Shown: piece after piece, positions 8,732 to 18,246 of the stretch
Position numbering within the stretch: the first letter of the stretch is position 1
Layout of the letters: every line of letters begins with the position of its first letter
Source: Acidobacteriaceae bacterium KBS 83
GTDB lineage: Bacteria; Acidobacteriota; Terriglobia; Terriglobales; Acidobacteriaceae
Assembly: GCA_000381585.1 (NCBI GenBank)
Contig: KB906734.1
Coordinates: forward strand, 868,001-932,000
DNA: 64,000 nt
Reading direction: 5' to 3'
The notes under the pieces: model-generated
Seen by the model: only the letters and a program-made list of their open reading frames with translations
Database searches by the model: none
What the model was told of the DNA's origin: nothing
Position numbers and translations under genes: made by a program

Positions 8732-9715
8732 TTAGCCTTGCAAGAATGTGAGCAACGCACGGAAGTCGTTCTGTTGATCGTCATACATCGCGAAGTGGCT
8801 TCCGGTTTCGGAAATCCACGACTGTCCATGTCCTATAAGCGTTGCCATGTTTCGCATGTCTTCTGGATCCAACTCATCGTAGCGTGCACCAATAGTTAGG
8901 GTTCGAACTTTGATTTTCGGCAGATCGGCCCACCGATCCCAACCTTTCATGCGGCCAGTGGCTTCGAATTCGCTTCGTCCCTGCAGAACGTTATAGACAT
9001 GTTGATTCCACCGATCCAAACTGCGCTGCACTGGATCAGGCCATGGATCGAGTCGGCAGATGAAGAACTTGTACAGCCTCTCGAAGAGCAGCTTCTGATA
9101 TGCAGGATCGTCGGTCTTATTGGCGTCTTCATAATGTTCCAGTTCAGCGCGCACACTTTCCGGGAACTGCGCCCGGATTTTCGATACATGCTTGACGAAT
9201 GACTCGGTGCTCGCGGCCATGTTCGAAATCACGAGCCCCTTTAAATACTGTTGATATTTCAATGCGTACTCAATCGCAAGAAGGCCACCCCAGGAATGCC
9301 CGAGCAAATAGAACTGATCCAGACCAAGGCCTCGACGTACTGCTTCTACCTCATCCGTGTACCGTTCGATCGTCCAAAGACTGGGGTTGTTGGTCTTCTG
9401 TGAATTGGTGGAGTCAAGCTGATCGTAGTAGTAGAACTCAATTCCGTTGAGTGGAAGAAAGTCTTCGAATCCCTCGAAGTACCTATGATCCGCACCGAGC
9501 CCGCCATGCAGAAGCAATACCTTGATGCGCCCAGCGCCCACCTTGTTGGTCCAGATCCAATGACCACCGCCAATTTCGATTCGTCTTGAGCCGCCTACGT
9601 GCACCGTATTCTGCGATGGTAGCTCTATGTCTTTTGCTGTCGCAGATGCTACATGCGGTCTGAGAGTCGCTGCTGCAGTCATTGCTCCAAGTGAGAGGAA
9701 ATTCCTGCGCTTCAT
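8732..9715 (-). CDS. Tat-exported alpha/beta hydrolase, proline-iminopeptidase family
   Basis: A 327-residue protein. The N-terminus MKRRNFLSLGAMTAAATL carries an RR-N-F-L twin-arginine signal, so export of the folded enzyme is expected. The alpha/beta hydrolase core shows the oxyanion loop LLLHGGLGADHRYF, the nucleophile elbow GHSWGG (Ser), an acidic residue in GARYDELDP and a late His in SETGSHFAMYDD, completing a Ser-Asp-His triad. GHSWGG and the HGGxG loop are typical of proline iminopeptidases and related amidases/esterases. Actual substrate is uncertain. It is the last intact gene before the genomic island, transcribed away from it. Confidence 0.82.
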   Translation of the reverse strand: MKRRNFLSLGAMTAAATLRPHVASATAKDIELPSQNTVHVGGSRRIEIGGGHWIWTNKVGAGRIKVLLLHGGLGADHRYFEGFEDFLPLNGIEFYYYDQLDSTNSQKTNNPSLWTIERYTDEVEAVRRGLGLDQFYLLGHSWGGLLAIEYALKYQQYLKGLVISNMAASTESFVKHVSKIRAQFPESVRAELEHYEDANKTDDPAYQKLLFERLYKFFICRLDPWPDPVQRSLDRWNQHVYNVLQGRSEFEATGRMKGWDRWADLPKIKVRTLTIGARYDELDPEDMRNMATLIGHGQSWISETGSHFAMYDDQQNDFRALLTFLQG

Positions 9716-10375
9716 AGATCAATGATTCCTTAATTTCACACGGGCGGTTGATCGTTGTTCGTTGAAGCGCTTTGATAACGGCGGCGTTCTCGATAGGCGG
9801 CGACCAGTCCCGATTTCAGCGAGCAGAACTGCTCCTGCCTCGGCTATCGGTATCAAAACAGCCTCGGGCGCGTCTCTTGCCCCAGTTGAATCGATGGTCA
9901 GCGAATGCGGCTTCTTCCATACGAACCGGGATGGTCCTGCGCGTGCCTTAGGAAGTTGCTGAGCACCGAAGGATCACCGCGGCGCCCAGCCCTTTCGCTT
10001 CTCCATAAATGAGCGGATGTTCTGGCGAATAGGGGTAGACGTCACGCCACTGCAACCGAAATGCCAAAAAGGAGCGCCTCTCTTCGAGACCAGCTATCGA
10101 GCTAAGTTGTTTCCCTGTAGCAGGATCTCTTCGCATGATCGAGCGAATCTCAATCGCCAGCTGACCAATTTGCGACGGATGTCTAACTCTGACGGGAATT
10201 GGTCGCGACCTTTGTCGCTGCATGTGGTTTTCCGCTATGCCGACCGAGGTTCACTTGTCGCATCGCTAACTATCAAATCGAGCCGTTTCACGGTGGAACC
10301 GTGGATCGCCCTGAAGTCGTACTTCCATGGAACGGACCTGTTCTCGGAACAACAGCGACGCACCAGAACCTTAGA
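9716..10375. other. Gene-poor stretch outside the left island end
   Basis: About 660 bp without a convincing gene. A minus-strand frame at 9948-10223 (91 codons) has protein-like composition (SSIAGLEERRSFLAFRLQWR) but no ribosome binding site and no recognised family, so it may be a decayed fragment. In an unoccupied chromosome this sequence would lie directly downstream of mnmE. Confidence 0.45.
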
Positions 10376-10393
10376 TCACTTGCCGATGCAGAA
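10376..10393 (-). repeat. Left attachment site: 18-bp copy of the mnmE 3' end
   Basis: On the minus strand the 18 bp read TTCTGCATCGGCAAGTGA, encoding F-C-I-G-K-stop, exactly the invariant C-terminus of MnmE. The true mnmE end at 31748-31765 reads TTCTGCATCGGAAAGTAA, so 16 of 18 bases match. There is no mnmE gene attached to this copy; a stretch reading I-L-E-I-V-A-F-S-T precedes it and only loosely resembles the MnmE sequence I-L-N-R-I-F-S-S. This is the expected product of site-specific integration into the end of mnmE. Confidence 0.8.
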
Positions 10394-10451
10394 GGTGGAG
10401 AACGCAACAATCTCCAATATCCATAATGCTTTCATATAGTGATACCGATTT

Positions 10452-10471
10452 GGAGACATACAGGAGACATA
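10452..10471 (+). repeat. Paired GGAGACATA repeats inside the left island end (probable integrase arm sites)
   Basis: GGAGACATA occurs at 10452-10460 and again at 10463-10471, the starts 11 bp apart (one helical turn), about 58 bp inside the left 18-bp att core. The same pair with the same 11-bp spacing occurs at the other end of the island. Tyrosine integrases with an N-terminal arm-binding domain bind such short direct repeats. Confidence 0.7.
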
Positions 10472-11464
10472 AACTGCACCCGTGCCCGTTCGCAAAAGTC
10501 GGCGTCCAGTCTTGGACGTTGGCTGGTGCTGATCTCAGAGCCGAAGTCGGAGCAATACGCGAGACTGTAGACGGATGACAGATCGCGCGTATAAACCCGC
10601 TTTACTAAATTGCTACGACATTCTCTGCAATTCTGGTTCTGACCAGTATTTTCGCTGTGATGGAGCCGTGCCAAGCCGCTCCAGAACGCGCCAGGAGCCC
10701 CTCAGCTGAGAGGATAAGCACTCATCAAGCTCTCAATCAGTCGGATTGAAACGTCCGACCTTGGATGACTCGCGAAATTGGTATTCCTGGACGGGATTAT
10801 CGCCGGAGACTTCCGAGGCATAATCCTTCTTCATACTCGCTCTCTTGTTCATACTCTTCAAACGCTCGGTCTCTCGCAAAAGAAGCGCACTTTAGGCGAA
10901 GCTAACTGACAGTCCTCTTCATTGTCCGGGACAGCGCGTTTCGACACACGATCGACGCTTTGAGCTCTTTCGATTGGAAAAAAAAAATCCAAAAAAGATG
11001 CCGAGGCGCAATTTAGACGCAAAGTGCTGTTTGCGAATTTTCGATACGCGATTTCGGCCATTCATCAATCTAAACAGCGGCACGAGCGGCCATGGTCGTT
11101 AGGAAGCAAAGATGGAATACCAAGGAGGTCCGGGCCCGAGTCGAACATCATTCTCTATGCGTTCCATGTGCTCGTGAGGCGTACCAAGTACGGGGAGGCA
11201 ATTGGTTGTCGACCAGAAGCGCTCGCTCCACCAACGTCCAATCTTGGACTTGTGCGTTGATTCGGAATGATGGGCGGTCTCGTCTCCGCAGCATCATCGG
11301 GTTTCGCTCGACTTTGGCCATTCCCTGAGACCGGCTTAGGAAAAGAACGACTCCGGGTCAAACCATAAAGGTTATTGGGTCTTGCGCCCAGTAGAGCCGG
11401 CGGTGTTTCCTATAGTCGGCGGGACGATTCCGATTAGCGCTTGACCATTCTTTGATGGATTCCG
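10472..11464. other. Gene-poor left end of the island
   Basis: About 1 kb in which I find no supportable gene on either strand. Frames of 60-80 codons lack ribosome binding sites and resemble no known protein. A run of A residues near 10979-10987 is the only low-complexity tract. GC content is visibly lower than in flanking chromosome. Confidence 0.5.
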
Positions 11465-12022
11465 ATGGCTCAATATCCTGAACTCATTAGGCTGACGTGC
11501 TCAGTCGATTTGAACTGCCCCGAGCAAAGCTACATTGAAAAAATCGTCCCTTATCTTGTCGGAGTATGGATTGATGATTACACCGGAAACAATAGGAGCG
11601 CCGATATCATCGAGACGAGGGTCTCCGAATTTTCTTACCTATTTGATGTCGGGGCTGAGCGATTGATTGCTGCCTGGGGAATAAGTAAGGGCAAGAACCC
11701 AGAGGTGCGGCCCAAAGATCGGATGAAGGGGCATCCTTTAGGCGCTGGCCCTCTTTACCACCGAGGGCACGCGATACCTCATACACTCGGTGGGCCAACC
11801 GATATCAACCTTGTTCCTCAGCTCGGGAAGATAAATATTGGCCCATTTCGGGCGCTCGAAAAGAAGGCTGTTGCCAGCCCAGGATCTTTCTATTTTACGT
11901 ACTGGAAGTATCAAGGCTCTGCCCCTACTCGCAGTGGCCATCCGGTGCAGACGCCAACAGGCGTTGACCAAGGCTTAATGGTCCCGGGCAAACCCCCAGT
12001 GGTCACACACTATGGCAACTGA
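11465..12022 (+). CDS. DNA/RNA non-specific endonuclease-like protein (His-Me finger)
   Basis: A 185-residue protein. The C-terminal half contains YHRGHAIPHTLGGPTDINLV, then PQLGKINIGPFRALE. This matches the RGH...GG..DxNLxPQ...N...E layout of the DNA/RNA non-specific endonuclease family. In that family the His is the general base and the later Asn binds the metal. The N-terminal 80 residues (about 1-80) show no known domain and no signal peptide. Proteins with this fold act as defence nucleases or as toxin tips. It is a lone gene 1.4 kb upstream of the BREX operon and on the same strand. No immunity protein is seen next to it. Assignment of the fold is fairly secure; the role is open. Confidence 0.65.
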   Translation: MAQYPELIRLTCSVDLNCPEQSYIEKIVPYLVGVWIDDYTGNNRSADIIETRVSEFSYLFDVGAERLIAAWGISKGKNPEVRPKDRMKGHPLGAGPLYHRGHAIPHTLGGPTDINLVPQLGKINIGPFRALEKKAVASPGSFYFTYWKYQGSAPTRSGHPVQTPTGVDQGLMVPGKPPVVTHYGN

Positions 12023-13433
12023 TCGAGTTATTGATAACCTATTGTCATTTTGTCAATGTCGTGCCTTGAGGAGAGCGGTGAAACCGGACAGAGAAATCTG
12101 GCAATCGACATCGCCTGCTCGGCTTTGGGAGTAATTGAACTATCGTTTTGGAGCGAGAGTCGAATGCAAGACTCGACCGGAGGGTCAGCCTACAATTACT
12201 TTTGGACTGGTTCGTTTGAGCCATAATGCCGTTTGTGAGACTCGGCGTGATAGAACCGACACATGTTCTTTGTATGGCCTGGCAAATTGTGGTTGGCAGC
12301 GAGAGGGATTGCGATCTCCTTCGCAACGATGGTCCTGACCTGCACCGGGATGGGATGGTTATTGGGCAAGCGGCGTCGAGGGCGAAAGAACATGTTGCTT
12401 TATGGGCATCCCACACCTCCAACGAACAAGAATTTGCTACATCATATGGGCGATATATGGAATTTCTTTTCCGGCCGTCCCAAGAGCTGGTAACCATAGG
12501 TGTCCGCCTTCAGACCGGCCAATTCATCCCGTTGACTCCTCCTGCGTACGTTTCGCGTACTCTGGTTCGATTTGCTTTCGCGTAAGCGTCGCGGGGTGGG
12601 AGCTGCGAGTGTTCCTGATTTAGTCATTTAGAAATCCTCCAGTTGCGCTTACAATGCTTCGCCGATAGCGTGAGATCGGCCTTGATCGCCTCCTGCTGGT
12701 TAAATAGGCCGTCGATCACATCACGAAATACCGCTAATTTCCTTGGTCTCCAACTCCGCCATCCGGGCTGCAAAGCCTCTCGGTTCTCGCGCAAGATGGC
12801 AACTGTCTGCGGATCGCCTGCCCATTGTCACAATGGGGTCTCAAGGTCACGGATTATAGTGCCTGAAATTTTTCAGAAGAAGGTTGAGATCTCATCAACG
12901 ACTGGATAGAGAGGAGGTTCGAGCGACTTCATTGGGACGCCACAGTAACCAGCATGCTACTGGTGTGACTGCCAATGAACGTTTTCGAAAGTCGCGATCG
13001 CACCAGGGGGAGTCGGGACTGACGAACATCCCGGGATAGCTCCAGAAGAGTTTGCTATCCACTACAACAACTGTGTTAGAGACCGGTCATTCGGCCCCCG
13101 AATGGTCGCAGGCGTAATAGATGGCGGATGCTTCTGGCCCGTTCTCCAACCGGGTCGAAGTCGCCCGTGCACTTCGCCTACAGTTTATTGGCCATGTCCG
13201 TCTTTGGTGTGATTCCGACATTCGGGGAGTGTGGTGCACCATGCGGTCATGAAGAAATGGGACGGACAGGTCTATCGCCCTAACTTATGAAGCCATCGGT
13301 TGGGAGATGCCCCAATGGAGCACGCTCTGGAACCGCCTGATCGAGATCCAGCCCGAGAAGTGTGGCAATCACTTCATGGGTTTCTTGTTTCCGTGCCTGG
13401 ACTTGCTCAGCCCGGCAACCTATAAACGCCTAT
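12023..13433. other. Region upstream of the BREX operon; degraded minus-strand fragments, no regulator gene
   Basis: About 1.4 kb with no intact gene. On the minus strand a 61-codon frame (12442-12627, beginning MTKSGTLAAPTPRRLRESKS) has GGAGG at a good distance. Its ATG overlaps the TGA of another open stretch (upstream, to about 12830) that reads as protein-like but has no usable start codon, so a decayed two-gene unit is possible. The promoter of the BREX operon should lie near 13.2-13.4 kb but no clear signal is visible. A BrxR/WYL-type repressor gene, common ahead of BREX loci, is absent. Confidence 0.45.
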
Positions 13434-14261
13434 ATGAACCTGCCCGAAGGTCACGGGTCTGTCGTCGGCTACATCTCACCCCTCGGCCTTCCTGCTGCCT
13501 CGCAATCGCTAGAGGCATTTGGCGTGAAGTTCTCGCCCGGCGGGGCGCACATAAGCCGGACCCTGATGCTGGCTGAACTTTGTGCAGTCCTAACCAAGGT
13601 GCCACGATTGTCTGACCCCGCTGCTTACCGTGAGGCAATTCTCCAGAGGAACGTTCTGGGGAAAGCGACGGACAGCAACCGCCACAAGACACTGCGACAC
13701 TTGCGAGAACTGTATGCGCTTGATGAGGGCACCCCCATCTTTGCGGTGCTTCGCAAGCTTCACCAAATGGATGCCACGAGCCTTCCGCTACTGGCCTTGC
13801 AAGTGGCCTGGGCCAGAGATCCACTCTTGAGAGCCTCAACTCCGCCGGTAATCGATGCAGCAGAAGGCGACCGAATCGAAACGGCCAGCCTCGCGAAAGC
13901 GGTGGAAACTGCATTTCCTAATCTATATTCGGTCTTGAACCAAAATAAGATTGCCCGGAATGCCGCCTCGTCGTGGACCCAATCAGGGCACCTCACAGGT
14001 CGTGGGAGGAAGACTCGTCAAAAGATCAAGCCGACAGCTACAGCGGTCACCATGGCGCTGATTTTCGGAGAAATCGCCGGATACCATGGCGCGGAGGTCT
14101 TTTCGAATCCATGGTGCCGCCTCCTCGATTTACTCCCAGGTCGGGCCAAGGCAATGGGCTTCGAGGCCCATCGGATTGGGCTGCTGAACCTGCGCGCCAT
14201 TGGTGAGGTCGTTGAATTGACGTTTCCACTCTTCGCCGAATTCGCGAGTAAGCAACTATGA
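13434..14261 (+). CDS. brxA: BrxA-like protein (DUF1819), first gene of the BREX operon
   Basis: A 275-residue frame from ATG 13434. The frame extends to a GTG at 13362, and a GTG at 13524 just before KFSPGGAHISRTLMLAEL is also possible. That last segment looks like the start of the conserved domain (compare the family's GG..xxxS..LAEL opening). The rest is helical and Leu/Arg-rich (RHKTLRHLRELYALDEGTPI) with a basic stretch TGRGRKTRQKIKPT consistent with DNA binding. BrxA is a small DNA-binding protein of BREX; in type 1 it precedes BrxB, as here. The stop overlaps the brxB start by 4 nt (ATGA). The identification rests strongly on gene order; sequence similarity by eye is moderate. Confidence 0.68.
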   Translation: MNLPEGHGSVVGYISPLGLPAASQSLEAFGVKFSPGGAHISRTLMLAELCAVLTKVPRLSDPAAYREAILQRNVLGKATDSNRHKTLRHLRELYALDEGTPIFAVLRKLHQMDATSLPLLALQVAWARDPLLRASTPPVIDAAEGDRIETASLAKAVETAFPNLYSVLNQNKIARNAASSWTQSGHLTGRGRKTRQKIKPTATAVTMALIFGEIAGYHGAEVFSNPWCRLLDLLPGRAKAMGFEAHRIGLLNLRAIGEVVELTFPLFAEFASKQL

Positions 14262-14815
14262 GCGCTGTAGACCATCTGTTCTCAAACTACTCCCGCCAGG
14301 TGCGTCTGCCTTGGTCAAGCAGCATGTCGGGCAAACAGAGGGTCTGGTTTGCGGTATACCCGCCGTGGGAAGAGAGGCGCGTGCGCGCACGTCTTCCACA
14401 GTTCGAAGCCGTGACCCTTGCCGCGAGTCACGGGTGGACGACCGTTGACCTCACCCGTCTTGTTCCCGACTTCCTGGCCGCTCACCCATACCGGGAGCAA
14501 GTCTTTCAACAACCCCAACATTTACGTGCGGGAAACGCTCTCGAAAAGCGCGCCGCAGCTCTGGTTAGAGAGGCATGCTCTGCCGAAGAGGCGACAGCCA
14601 GTAGTGTTGTTGCGGTTACAGGCCTTGCTTCTCTGTTCGACTTTATGCGGGTGTCCAGCCTGATTGAAGCCGCCGAAGACAGCATTTCCGGACGTTTACT
14701 TGTATTTTTCCCCGGTGAATATGCCGGAAATGTCTATCGCTTTATGGACGCGCGCGATGGATTTAACTACATGGCTGTTCCCATCACCTCAACGGAGAGC
14801 TTCATCAATCCATGA
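14258..14815 (+). CDS. brxB: BrxB, BREX protein (DUF1788)
   Basis: A 185-residue protein. The C-terminal segment GRLLVFFPGEYAGNVYRF, then DARDGFNYMAVPI, is the characteristic DUF1788 signature, in which a short nucleotide-binding-like strand is followed by PGxYxGNxYRxxDxxDGxNYxAxPI. BrxB is required for defence in type 1 BREX systems but its biochemical role is not settled; it is cytoplasmic. The gene overlaps both neighbours by 4 nt (ATGA), pointing to translational coupling with brxA and brxC. Confidence 0.85.
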   Translation: MSAVDHLFSNYSRQVRLPWSSSMSGKQRVWFAVYPPWEERRVRARLPQFEAVTLAASHGWTTVDLTRLVPDFLAAHPYREQVFQQPQHLRAGNALEKRAAALVREACSAEEATASSVVAVTGLASLFDFMRVSSLIEAAEDSISGRLLVFFPGEYAGNVYRFMDARDGFNYMAVPITSTESFINP

Positions 14816-17800
14816 TTAATCGTGACCTTTACTCCCGCGACCCTACTACCATCGAGCTTCTCAATAACGGCGTATCAAAGGTCTCGGAGTTCGGGGATGA
14901 TGAACGTCAACTTCGTACCCTGAGGTTCGAACTTGAGTCCTTTGTCTGCGACGGTGAATACGCCCGTGGAATGGAGCGGATCCTCAAAGCATATCTCGAC
15001 GGACTCGGGCGAGAAGAACAGAAGGCCGTATGGGTCAGCGGTTTCTTTGGCAGCGGCAAGTCGCATCTCGTCAAGGTGCTCCGATATCTCTGGACGGACT
15101 ATCGTTTCCCAGACGGAGCCGCCGCACGGTCGCTCGTAAAAGTGCCGGCTGAGATTGCTGACCTCCTGAAGGAACTGTCGACGCGAAGCAAGCCATTGGG
15201 AGGTCTGCGCGCGGCCGCGGGGACTCTTGGTGCAGGCTCCATGGACAACGTCCGGCTTGCTTTCGTGCAGCTCATCCTACGGTCTGCAGATCTTCCAGAA
15301 GATCTAGCCCATGCGAAATTCGTCCTCTGGCTGAAATCGTCTGGGCTTGAGGCAACGGTCGTTGAGGCGCTGAAAAAAAGGAATTGCGACTTGCTGGAAG
15401 AGGTAGTGCACCTCAACTACTCTGTGTCACTCGCTGAGGCGATCCTCGAAGCCGAACCTAAATACGGAACTGTAGCCAACGTCCAGGAGTGGATGCGCGT
15501 CGGCTTTCCCGAGATTACATCTCCTACCATTGCGCAAGCACTGGACTTCATCAAACAGATCTTCGGTGAGAAAAACAACCTCGCATGCACACTGCTGGTG
15601 GTCGACGAGGTTCAGCAGTTCATTGGGGAGAAAATCCAGCGCGCGATGGATGTGCAGGAGATCGCCGAGCATTGCTGCACGGAGTTGAAGCAGCGTCTTC
15701 TATTGATCGGCACTGGTCAGTCTGCTTTGAATACCACGCCCAGCCTACAACGGCTCCAGGCACGCTTTACCGTTCCCGTTCAACTCTCAGACACTGATGT
15801 AGAGAGTGTGATCCGCAAGACGGTTCTCCGCAAGAAGCCCGAGCGTGAATCAGTCATCTCTGAGAAGTTGCTCGCCAGCCAAGGAGAACTTGCTCGGCAC
15901 CTTCAGAACACTCGCTTTGCGGCCACACATCAAGATGATGAGTTCCTCGTCCCTGATTACCCACTTTTGCCCACCCGGCGCCGCTTTTGGGAGAAGGTGC
16001 TTCGCAATACCGACCATTCAGGCACTAAAGCGCAGCTCCGCTCGCAATTGCAGATCGTCTTCGAAGCCACGAGACAGACCGCCAAAGAATCCGTGGGAAC
16101 CGTTGTACCGGCTGATTTTATCTACGATCAAATCTCCACGGACCTGCTCAACTCCGGTGAATTAGAACGCGAGTACGACGAAATCATCCGCAAGCAACGT
16201 GATGGTTCCAAGGAAGGAGACCTCCGCTCCAGCTTATGCGCGCTGATATTTTTGATCGGCAAACTTCCCCGCACGCCAGGAGCTGACGATGGGGTTCGCG
16301 CCAATCTTGAGACGCTTGTAGACCTGCTTGTCAGCGATCTGAAAACCGATCGACCGAAGCTGGAGCAGGAAGTTCCTTCCCTGCTTAAGCAGCTCGTCGA
16401 TGCCGGCAACCTTATGGCAGTGGAATCCGAGTATCGCCTTCAAACCCGCGAAGGCGTGCTTTGGACTCACGATTTCAATCGCCGCCGCGCAGCAGTCCTG
16501 AACGATGACCAACGCATCAATTCGAAGCGTGCGGAACTGCTGCGGGATGGGGTGAAGCAGGCATTGAAGCCAGTGTCTTTACAGCAAGGCACCTCTCGGC
16601 AACCACGAAAACTGACTATTGAGCTGTCATCAAGCCGTCCACCATCTAACGGCGACGAGGTCACGCTCTGGATGCGCGAAGGATGGAGCGATGACGACAA
16701 GGCAGTCTTGAATGATGCCCGCGCCGCAGGAGTGAACAGCCCTTTACTTTTCGGTTTCCTGCCGCGGCTCCAGCACGAGGAACTGCGACAAGCAATCTCA
16801 GCTCAGGTGGCAGCACAGGAGACGCTAGACGCACAGGGTCCGGCCGCGACCTCCGAGGCTATTGAGGCCCGCAAGGCGATTGAGACGCATTTCGAAGTTG
16901 CGCGCCACCGGGCTCAAGAGTTACTTGGCCACATTATGGGGGCAGCCAAGGTCTTTTTGGGTGGCGGCCAGGAGGCAGAGGGAATCGAGTTGGCTGATAA
17001 GGTTCAGACTTCGGCCAACAGCGCCCTTGAGCGGCTGTTTCCTCAATTCTCCGAAGCAGACCATGCCAACTGGGGCCAGGTCGTCGCCCGCGCCAGGGCT
17101 GGAGACGTGGGCGCGCTCTCGCAAGTGAACTACCCCGGCGATGTCACAAAGCACCCCGTCTGCCGTCGTGTGCTCGATCAAATTGGGGCTGGAAAGAAAG
17201 GCAAGGATTTACGGGAATACTTTGGATCTGCGCCGTTTGGCTGGCCCAAGGACGCGATCGATGGTGCGCTGTACGTGATGCTGGTCGCCGGCAATCTCCG
17301 TGCGACAAACAACGGCCAGCCCGTCAACGCAACACTCCCGCAGAACCAGGTGGGTGTCGCCAACTTCTACGTGGATGTGCCGCCGCTTAATGTGCAACAA
17401 AGGCTCGATCTGAAAGCGCTCTTTCAGAAGGCCGGAATCACCACCCAGAACGGCAAGGAGTCAGAGGGGGCTGGGCAGTTCCTGCAAAAGCTCCTCTCAC
17501 TAGCGGAGTCCGCAGGCGGCGCTGCGCCGCGTCCAGAGTCCCCGAAAACGCAGGATGTGCGTGCGCTCCAGACCCAGAGCGGCAATGCGCAGTTGCTCAA
17601 GATCCACGAGCAGAAGGACACACTCGCCGCCGAGCTTGCCGTGTGGAAGAAAAACGCGGACGCCATCGCAAAACGCTGGCCCGTTTGGGAACGGCTAGTG
17701 CAGCTTCGCGACTTCGCGAAAGGTCTTCCGGAAGCCGAGGCCTGTGCGGCATCCATCGACGCAGTCACCGTCAGCCGAACGCTGCTTGCAGACCCCGACC

Positions 17801-18246
17801 CGGCACCCGACCTAACCAAGCAGCTCGTAGCGGCTCTGCGGACGGCGTTAGGAAAGTTGCAGAGCGACCTTGCCGCAGCCTTTAAGGCCGGGGAGGGGAA
17901 GCTCGCAGCCGCGCAGGGCTGGTGCAGCCTTAGTGACCAACAGCGCGCTTCCCTCACAACAGCGCATCAGCTTAACATGCCCGCCAAAGAGGCAATCGGC
18001 ACGGATGAAGAGGTCTTGTCTGCGCTCTATACAAGAACATTGGCCGACCGTCGTAACCTCCTGGACGCTGTTCCTCAGCGGTTCGCTCGTGCCCTCGAGG
18101 AGGCAAGTCGCCTCATCGAGCCCAAGGCGCAGCGCGTTGTGCTGCCTTCTGCGACTATCCACAACGCAGCCGAACTGGACGAGTGGCTCGCAGACGTGCG
18201 TAAGCAAGTGGAAGAGAAGCTGAAAGAGGGCACTGTCATTCTATGA
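14812..18246 (+). CDS. brxC: BrxC, large P-loop ATPase of BREX
   Basis: A 1144-residue protein, in the normal BrxC range of about 1200. The N-terminal INRDLYSRDPTTIELLNNGV is typical. Walker A is GFFGSGKS at residues 77-84, followed by HLVKVLRYLW. Walker B is LLVVDEVQQF near residue 262. The central part has an AAA-like arrangement including a sensor-like LLIGTGQSAL. The C-terminal third (about 840-1130) is helical and coiled-coil-like (LAAELAVWKKNADAIAKRW). BrxC is the AAA-type motor of BREX and is thought to work with PglX and PglZ. Overlaps with brxB and pglX are 4 nt each. Confidence 0.93.
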   Translation: MINRDLYSRDPTTIELLNNGVSKVSEFGDDERQLRTLRFELESFVCDGEYARGMERILKAYLDGLGREEQKAVWVSGFFGSGKSHLVKVLRYLWTDYRFPDGAAARSLVKVPAEIADLLKELSTRSKPLGGLRAAAGTLGAGSMDNVRLAFVQLILRSADLPEDLAHAKFVLWLKSSGLEATVVEALKKRNCDLLEEVVHLNYSVSLAEAILEAEPKYGTVANVQEWMRVGFPEITSPTIAQALDFIKQIFGEKNNLACTLLVVDEVQQFIGEKIQRAMDVQEIAEHCCTELKQRLLLIGTGQSALNTTPSLQRLQARFTVPVQLSDTDVESVIRKTVLRKKPERESVISEKLLASQGELARHLQNTRFAATHQDDEFLVPDYPLLPTRRRFWEKVLRNTDHSGTKAQLRSQLQIVFEATRQTAKESVGTVVPADFIYDQISTDLLNSGELEREYDEIIRKQRDGSKEGDLRSSLCALIFLIGKLPRTPGADDGVRANLETLVDLLVSDLKTDRPKLEQEVPSLLKQLVDAGNLMAVESEYRLQTREGVLWTHDFNRRRAAVLNDDQRINSKRAELLRDGVKQALKPVSLQQGTSRQPRKLTIELSSSRPPSNGDEVTLWMREGWSDDDKAVLNDARAAGVNSPLLFGFLPRLQHEELRQAISAQVAAQETLDAQGPAATSEAIEARKAIETHFEVARHRAQELLGHIMGAAKVFLGGGQEAEGIELADKVQTSANSALERLFPQFSEADHANWGQVVARARAGDVGALSQVNYPGDVTKHPVCRRVLDQIGAGKKGKDLREYFGSAPFGWPKDAIDGALYVMLVAGNLRATNNGQPVNATLPQNQVGVANFYVDVPPLNVQQRLDLKALFQKAGITTQNGKESEGAGQFLQKLLSLAESAGGAAPRPESPKTQDVRALQTQSGNAQLLKIHEQKDTLAAELAVWKKNADAIAKRWPVWERLVQLRDFAKGLPEAEACAASIDAVTVSRTLLADPDPAPDLTKQLVAALRTALGKLQSDLAAAFKAGEGKLAAAQGWCSLSDQQRASLTTAHQLNMPAKEAIGTDEEVLSALYTRTLADRRNLLDAVPQRFARALEEASRLIEPKAQRVVLPSATIHNAAELDEWLADVRKQVEEKLKEGTVIL

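Noticed and set aside
10017-10439. 140-codon plus-strand frame crossing the left att site
   Set aside because: It spans the island junction, has no ribosome binding site and no protein-like pattern; it is likely chance.
10979-10987. A-rich homopolymer as a phase-variation tract
   Set aside because: It lies in non-coding DNA, not in or near the pglX frame or a promoter I can identify.
12045-12497. 150-codon minus-strand frame
   Set aside because: Composition is Ser/Arg/Pro-rich as in shadow frames, with no ribosome binding site or domain; the frames in other phases there look more protein-like but are broken.
13307-13576. Short plus-strand frame overlapping the start of brxA
   Set aside because: It overlaps the conserved brxA region in another phase and shows no recognisable domain.
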